A stretch of DNA of 9,035 bases from Chloroflexota bacterium (lineage in GTDB: Bacteria; Chloroflexota; Dehalococcoidia; UBA3495), in contig JACZXN010000041.1 of the NCBI GenBank assembly GCA_022571575.1, positions 1 to 9,035 of the forward strand. Reading direction: 5' to 3'. The position numbers and the translations under genes are program-made. Of this stretch, positions 6,384 through 9,035 are shown piece by piece (positions within the stretch are counted from its first letter, which is position 1; each line of letters begins with the position of its first letter). Under the pieces are notes generated by a model that worked only from the letters and a program-made list of their open reading frames with translations, was not told the DNA's origin and ran no database searches.

Positions 6384-6412
6384 AGTGTAGCAAAACTGAT
6401 TTGCCGGGGCAA
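6384..6412 (-). promoter_or_regulatory. Predicted promoter of the NIPSNAP gene
   Basis: On the minus strand TTGCCC (6407-6412) and TACACT (6384-6389) are 17 bases apart, with TGC directly before the -10. The leader would be about 100 bases. The -35 lies in the palindrome TTTGCCGGGGCAAA (6400-6413), which may be an operator or the weak 3' hairpin of the DinB-like gene. Confidence 0.5.
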
Positions 6413-6413
6413 A
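6400..6413. repeat. Palindrome after the DinB-like gene, overlapping the NIPSNAP -35
   Basis: TTTGCC and GGCAAA are perfect reverse complements around a central GG, ten bases beyond the DinB-like gene's stop at 6424. Read on the minus strand, TTTT follows a few bases later, so a weak terminator is possible. Overlap with the predicted -35 of the next gene also allows an operator role. Confidence 0.35.
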
Positions 6414-6423
6414 CGGGCTGCCG

Positions 6424-7224
6424 CTACTGGCCCGCCTGCTGGATAACCACCCTGCCGCAATGCTTCTCCGCCGTGTGGAGCAGTTCGATATGGCACTCGG
6501 ACGGGCTGCCGATGGTGCAGATCACCGCCCAGAGGCCGGCGCGGGTCTCCCGGTCCAACTGGGATATGACCTCCTCGGTGTTCCTGCCGTTCAGCGTCAA
6601 CTCGGCCCCGCCGGCGAAATTCCGCACGGCGTCCAGAGCTTCGGGGGCTCCCGCCACGTAATCGGCGTGTTTCAACAGGCCGATGGCTGAGACGCCCAAC
6701 TCGGAGGGCCCTTCAGGGTCCAGGGCGAGGAAAGTCACGGTTCGTTCCTTGGACGAGAAGGCCTCGACGTATCTGCGGGTCTCCACGATCTGCCGGGCGT
6801 GGGTGGTCTCGTGCCCCGACGAGCGCTCCACCAACTCCAAAAAAGTGAGGCCGGGAAAGGAGTTGTGGGGGTTGGGCGGAGTCACGGGTTGGGCCATGCG
6901 CTCTTCGGTCAGACCCGCCACCAGCGTCCGGAACCGCAGGAAGGTCTCGTCCAGGTGGGCAATGTCCTTCTTCAGTTTCTCCTCCCGGCTGGTGAAGGGA
7001 GGCAGCATGTCTTTCTTCCCGGAGGCGATCAGTTCCAAAGCCTCCACGTACCCCTCGGCGTCCAGATGGTTCACCACCTCCCAGACCGACCACCGGGAGC
7101 CCAGGAAAGCGTCGTCGGGGTCGATCCCTTCCAGAGCGTCGTGGAGCGCCTTATGCCCCGCGTCCAGCCGCTCCAACACCCTTGCCCGCCGTTGGAGGAG
7201 TATCAATTTCTCTTTCGCCCTCAT
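6424..7224 (-). CDS. DinB-like metal-site protein with unassigned C-terminal region
   Basis: The protein has 266 residues. The first 150 or so form a DinB/YfiT-like four-helix bundle: W45-S-V-W-E-V-V-N-H53-L, then SSGH138ETTH142ARQI, placing the three histidines that bind a divalent metal in this superfamily. Members include thiol-dependent S-transferases (bacillithiol or mycothiol type) and many of unknown role. Residues about 160-266 are not a normal part of DinB proteins and I do not recognise them: a strand TVTFLALDP, a helix GVSAIGLLKHADYV, a strand AELTLNG, then LWAVICTIGSPSECHIELLH and AEKHCGRVV with C236, C244, H245, H250, H255 and C256 clustered. The ATG at 7224 is preceded by GGAGG four bases away; a TTG at 7236 lies within that ribosome site and is rejected. 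The gene is divergent from the acVLRF1-mutS2 pair. Confidence 0.75.
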   Translation of the reverse strand: MRAKEKLILLQRRARVLERLDAGHKALHDALEGIDPDDAFLGSRWSVWEVVNHLDAEGYVEALELIASGKKDMLPPFTSREEKLKKDIAHLDETFLRFRTLVAGLTEERMAQPVTPPNPHNSFPGLTFLELVERSSGHETTHARQIVETRRYVEAFSSKERTVTFLALDPEGPSELGVSAIGLLKHADYVAGAPEALDAVRNFAGGAELTLNGRNTEEVISQLDRETRAGLWAVICTIGSPSECHIELLHTAEKHCGRVVIQQAGQ

Positions 7225-7259
7225 TCTCCCTCCCAAAGCTTGGCCCCATCCGTGAGGTC

Positions 7260-7265
7260 ATTCTA
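7260..7265 (-). promoter_or_regulatory. Possible -10 element of the DinB-like gene
   Basis: TAGAAT on the minus strand matches the -10 consensus at 5 of 6 positions and would start transcripts about 28 bases before the ATG at 7224. No convincing -35 is seen at 16-18 bases and there is no TG extension, so this is tentative. Confidence 0.3.
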
Positions 7266-7334
7266 AGGCCAGGACCCCTCCGGTGGAAGAGGCGTCAGCC
7301 GTCCCAAAAAATCCAATTTAGTGAGAATCCGCGG

Positions 7335-7343
7335 TGGTACAAT
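7335..7343 (+). promoter_or_regulatory. Predicted extended -10 promoter of the acVLRF1-mutS2 operon
   Basis: TGGTACAAT joins a TGn extension (7335-7337) to TACAAT (7338-7343, 5 of 6 consensus). The upstream -35 region is A/T rich but not consensus. Transcription would begin near 7350, just before the ATG at 7358, giving a very short leader. It also covers the alternative GTG start at 7334, ruling that start out if the promoter is real. Confidence 0.45.
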
Positions 7344-7357
7344 TTTCTTGGACCATT

Positions 7358-8113
7358 ATGAGCGAAGCTAGAAACAGAACGGCCACTCCAGCAGCTGGTC
7401 TCAATGGGGAGTGGCTCTCCATGGACCGGCTGCGCAACCTCCTGAACGTCAGGCGGTCCGGCCCCGGCGGCCCGGCGTCGTCCGTATACCTGCGGCCCGG
7501 AGACACCGCCGCGTCGTCCGAATGGCGGGAGCGGCTGGCCCGTTTGCGCGGAACGCCGGAGGAGAATGGATGCGGACTGGTCGGTCTTCGCGCCGGGGAC
7601 CGGGCGCTGGTCATCGCGCCGCCCTTCCCGGTTGCTGAAAGCAGCCAACATGAGAGTTGGAACGAGGAGCCGCTCTGGTCCCTTCTGAACACGGACCGTC
7701 TGGTGGGCGTGGTGCTGGTGCGCCTGGGCCGCTACTCGGTCGCGGTGTACCGGGGCGGGGAGCTGGCCACATCAAAGACTGACTCACGGTACGTGAAGGG
7801 CAAACATCATGCCGGGGGAACGTCCCAACTCCGCTTCACCCGCGTCCGGGAGGGCCAGATGCGGCGGTTGTACGTGAAGGTGTGCGAAACTGTCCGCGCC
7901 CAGTTCGAACCGCTGGCCGGAGAGTTGGACTATGTGGTCTTGGGCGGAGAAAAGTTCACCCTGAACGGCTTTTTGAAGGTCTGCCCACGCATGGAAGAAT
8001 ACAAGAACATCACGCTGAAACGAAGATTGAATATACGGGACCCCAAGCGCGACACCCTGGACGACCTGGGGAGCACCCTCCACGAGAGCCGGGTCTGGGG
8101 CCTCGATTGGTGA
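7358..8113 (+). CDS. acVLRF1-type peptidyl-tRNA hydrolase/release factor
   Basis: The protein has 251 residues and matches the Actinobacteria/Chloroflexi VLRF1 release-factor family, relatives of yeast Vms1 and human ANKZF1. The core is an RNase H/eRF1-like fold: strands GVVLVRLGRYSVAVYRGGEL (117-136), then the catalytic loop KGKHHAGGTSQLRFTRVRE (147-165) with G153-G-T-S-Q157, where the Gln stands for that of the GGQ loop of release factors and the conserved Gln of Vms1. Following are LDYVVLGGEKF (190-200) and a basic KRRLNIRDPKRD (221-232). Such proteins cut peptidyl-tRNA on 60S/50S subunits after stalled ribosomes are split. All key residues are present. I chose ATG 7358; GEWLSMDRL looks like domain sequence, but it has a poor ribosome site, while ATG 7421 has GGGGAG nine bases upstream. 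The next gene, mutS2, starts 16 bp downstream. Confidence 0.82.
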   Translation: MSEARNRTATPAAGLNGEWLSMDRLRNLLNVRRSGPGGPASSVYLRPGDTAASSEWRERLARLRGTPEENGCGLVGLRAGDRALVIAPPFPVAESSQHESWNEEPLWSLLNTDRLVGVVLVRLGRYSVAVYRGGELATSKTDSRYVKGKHHAGGTSQLRFTRVREGQMRRLYVKVCETVRAQFEPLAGELDYVVLGGEKFTLNGFLKVCPRMEEYKNITLKRRLNIRDPKRDTLDDLGSTLHESRVWGLDW

Positions 8114-8129
8114 ACGTTGGTGGTGAAGA

Positions 8130-9035
8130 TTGAGCGACGCTGAACCGGGTACGAATGATCCGCCGCAGTTTATTGAGACGGAACCCGTGGTTCGAACCGG
8201 GCCTCGCCCGTGGGACAGCGGCCTGGGCGGCTTCGACGTCGCCGGCCCGCTGCTGGAGTTCGACCAGGTCCGGGAGCAGATCGCCGCTTACACTCACACG
8301 GTTGTGGGCGGTGAGCGGGCCAGGGCGCTAACTCCCACCAGGGACCTGCTGGAGATCGCCACCCGGCTTCAGGAGACCACCGAGGCCCGGCATTATCTGG
8401 ACCAGGGCGGGGGCCTGGAATTTGGGCCGGACCAGGATTTCCGGGAGTTGGTCCAGCGCGCTCTGCTGGGCGGACTGCTGCGGGGCGAGGAGCTGTTCCT
8501 GGTCAGGGAGCTGCTCCGGGCGGCCCGCTACGACCGCACCGAACTGGGCCGCCGCGACGACATACCGCTCCTCACCGGCGTCTCGGAAAACATCCCCGAA
8601 CTGGGCGACCTGGAGCGGGCCATCTCCGGCGCCATCAGCCCGGCCGGGGAGGTGCTGGACAACGCCAGCCCGGTCCTGCATAACCTGCGGCAGGAGGCGC
8701 GCCAGGCCCAGAACCGGCTCAACGACATAATGGAGCGTAACCTGCGCCGCCTGCAGCGCGCGGAGGTGGTCCAGGAGCCGTTGATCACCCAGCGCAACGG
8801 ACGGATGGTGCTGCTGATCAAGACAGAGATGCGGTACCGGGTGCCGGGCATCGTCCACGACGTGTCCGACAGCGGGGCCACGGTGTTCGTCGAGCCGATG
8901 CCGGCCATCAACATGGGCAACCGTTGGCGGGAGGCCAGGCTGGCCGAGGAAAGAGAGGTGGAGCGGGTGCTGCGCCAGTTGTCCGGCATGGTGGGACTGT
9001 CGGGTGAAGACCTGCTGCTGACCCTGGACCTGATG
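8130..9035 (+). CDS. mutS2: MutS2 (ribosome-splitting ATPase/endonuclease), N-terminal part
   Basis: The first 302 residues of MutS2 run off the window end; the ATPase and Smr domains would lie beyond. Clear family marks are LLEFDQVREQIAAYT (41-55), LLEIATRLQETTEAR (74-88), the core stretch GAISPAGEVLDNASPVL, then QRNGRMVLLIKTEMR and GIVHDVSDSGATVFVEP, which is diagnostic of MutS2 as opposed to MutS1. In Bacillus subtilis MutS2 (RqcU) splits collided ribosomes and feeds ribosome-associated quality control; in other species it was linked to suppressing recombination. The start is TTG 8130, weakly supported by GGTGAAGA upstream; an in-frame TGA at 8124-8126 excludes any earlier start, and GTG 8187 is the alternative. 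With TTG, about 40 residues precede the usual LEFD opening. It follows acVLRF1 by 16 bp, so the two form an operon. Confidence 0.93.
   Translation, partial: MSDAEPGTNDPPQFIETEPVVRTGPRPWDSGLGGFDVAGPLLEFDQVREQIAAYTHTVVGGERARALTPTRDLLEIATRLQETTEARHYLDQGGGLEFGPDQDFRELVQRALLGGLLRGEELFLVRELLRAARYDRTELGRRDDIPLLTGVSENIPELGDLERAISGAISPAGEVLDNASPVLHNLRQEARQAQNRLNDIMERNLRRLQRAEVVQEPLITQRNGRMVLLIKTEMRYRVPGIVHDVSDSGATVFVEPMPAINMGNRWREARLAEEREVERVLRQLSGMVGLSGEDLLLTLDLM

Noticed and set aside
5139..6446. Plus-strand open frame of 435 codons opposite the aldolase and NIPSNAP genes
   Set aside because: It is antisense to two well-recognised genes, has no family features, and its composition (Val, Gly, His, Asp rich) is what GC-rich codons give when read backward. 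It also translates through the terminator hairpin.
7225..7236. TTG start for the DinB-like gene
   Set aside because: This TTG overlaps the GGGAGG ribosome site serving the ATG at 7224.
8328..8989. Minus-strand open frames of 153 and 176 codons under mutS2
   Set aside because: They are shadows of mutS2, which is clearly identified on the plus strand.

Overview
The window is GC-rich, densely coding, single-chromosome-type bacterial DNA with ten protein genes and short gaps. None of the gaps reaches 300 bases; the longest is about 218. There are no insertion sequences, CRISPR repeats or RNA genes that I can see. The best clue to the organism is the gene at 7358-8113, which carries the signature of acVLRF1, a release-factor-like family named for Actinobacteria and Chloroflexi. 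Together with a long-form L25, a two-domain NIPSNAP protein, a DinB-like protein and a class II aldolase, this suggests a Chloroflexota genome, perhaps a Dehalococcoidia-like environmental lineage. That placement is inference from gene families, not from a marker alignment.

Layout. The left edge holds the 3' end of a phosphonate-type ABC permease (phnE-like, +). It converges on, and shares stop-codon bases with, a DUF3800 protein (-) whose characteristic acidic residues are replaced. Next comes ribosomal protein L25 (-), divergent from an alpha/beta hydrolase (+). The gap between these two holds an inverted repeat around the L25 promoter and a repeated 9-mer. The hydrolase converges on a rubrerythrin-VIT1 fusion (-), a membrane iron or manganese transporter with a diiron domain. 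Upstream lie four more minus-strand genes: a SnoaL/NTF2-like protein and a class II aldolase (24 bp apart, probably one transcript), a tandem-duplicated NIPSNAP protein, and a DinB-like protein with an unassigned Cys/His-rich tail. A strong intrinsic terminator sits between NIPSNAP and the aldolase, unusually close to the aldolase start.

The right end turns to the plus strand and carries the most interesting locus: acVLRF1 followed after 16 bp by the first 302 codons of mutS2. Bacterial MutS2 is known to split collided ribosomes. VLRF1/Vms1-type proteins hydrolyse peptidyl-tRNA left on the split large subunit. Their co-transcription suggests a two-step ribosome-rescue operon in which splitting is followed by nascent-chain release.

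Four of the predicted promoters share an extended -10 (TGn) element, which may reflect the preference of the main sigma factor here.
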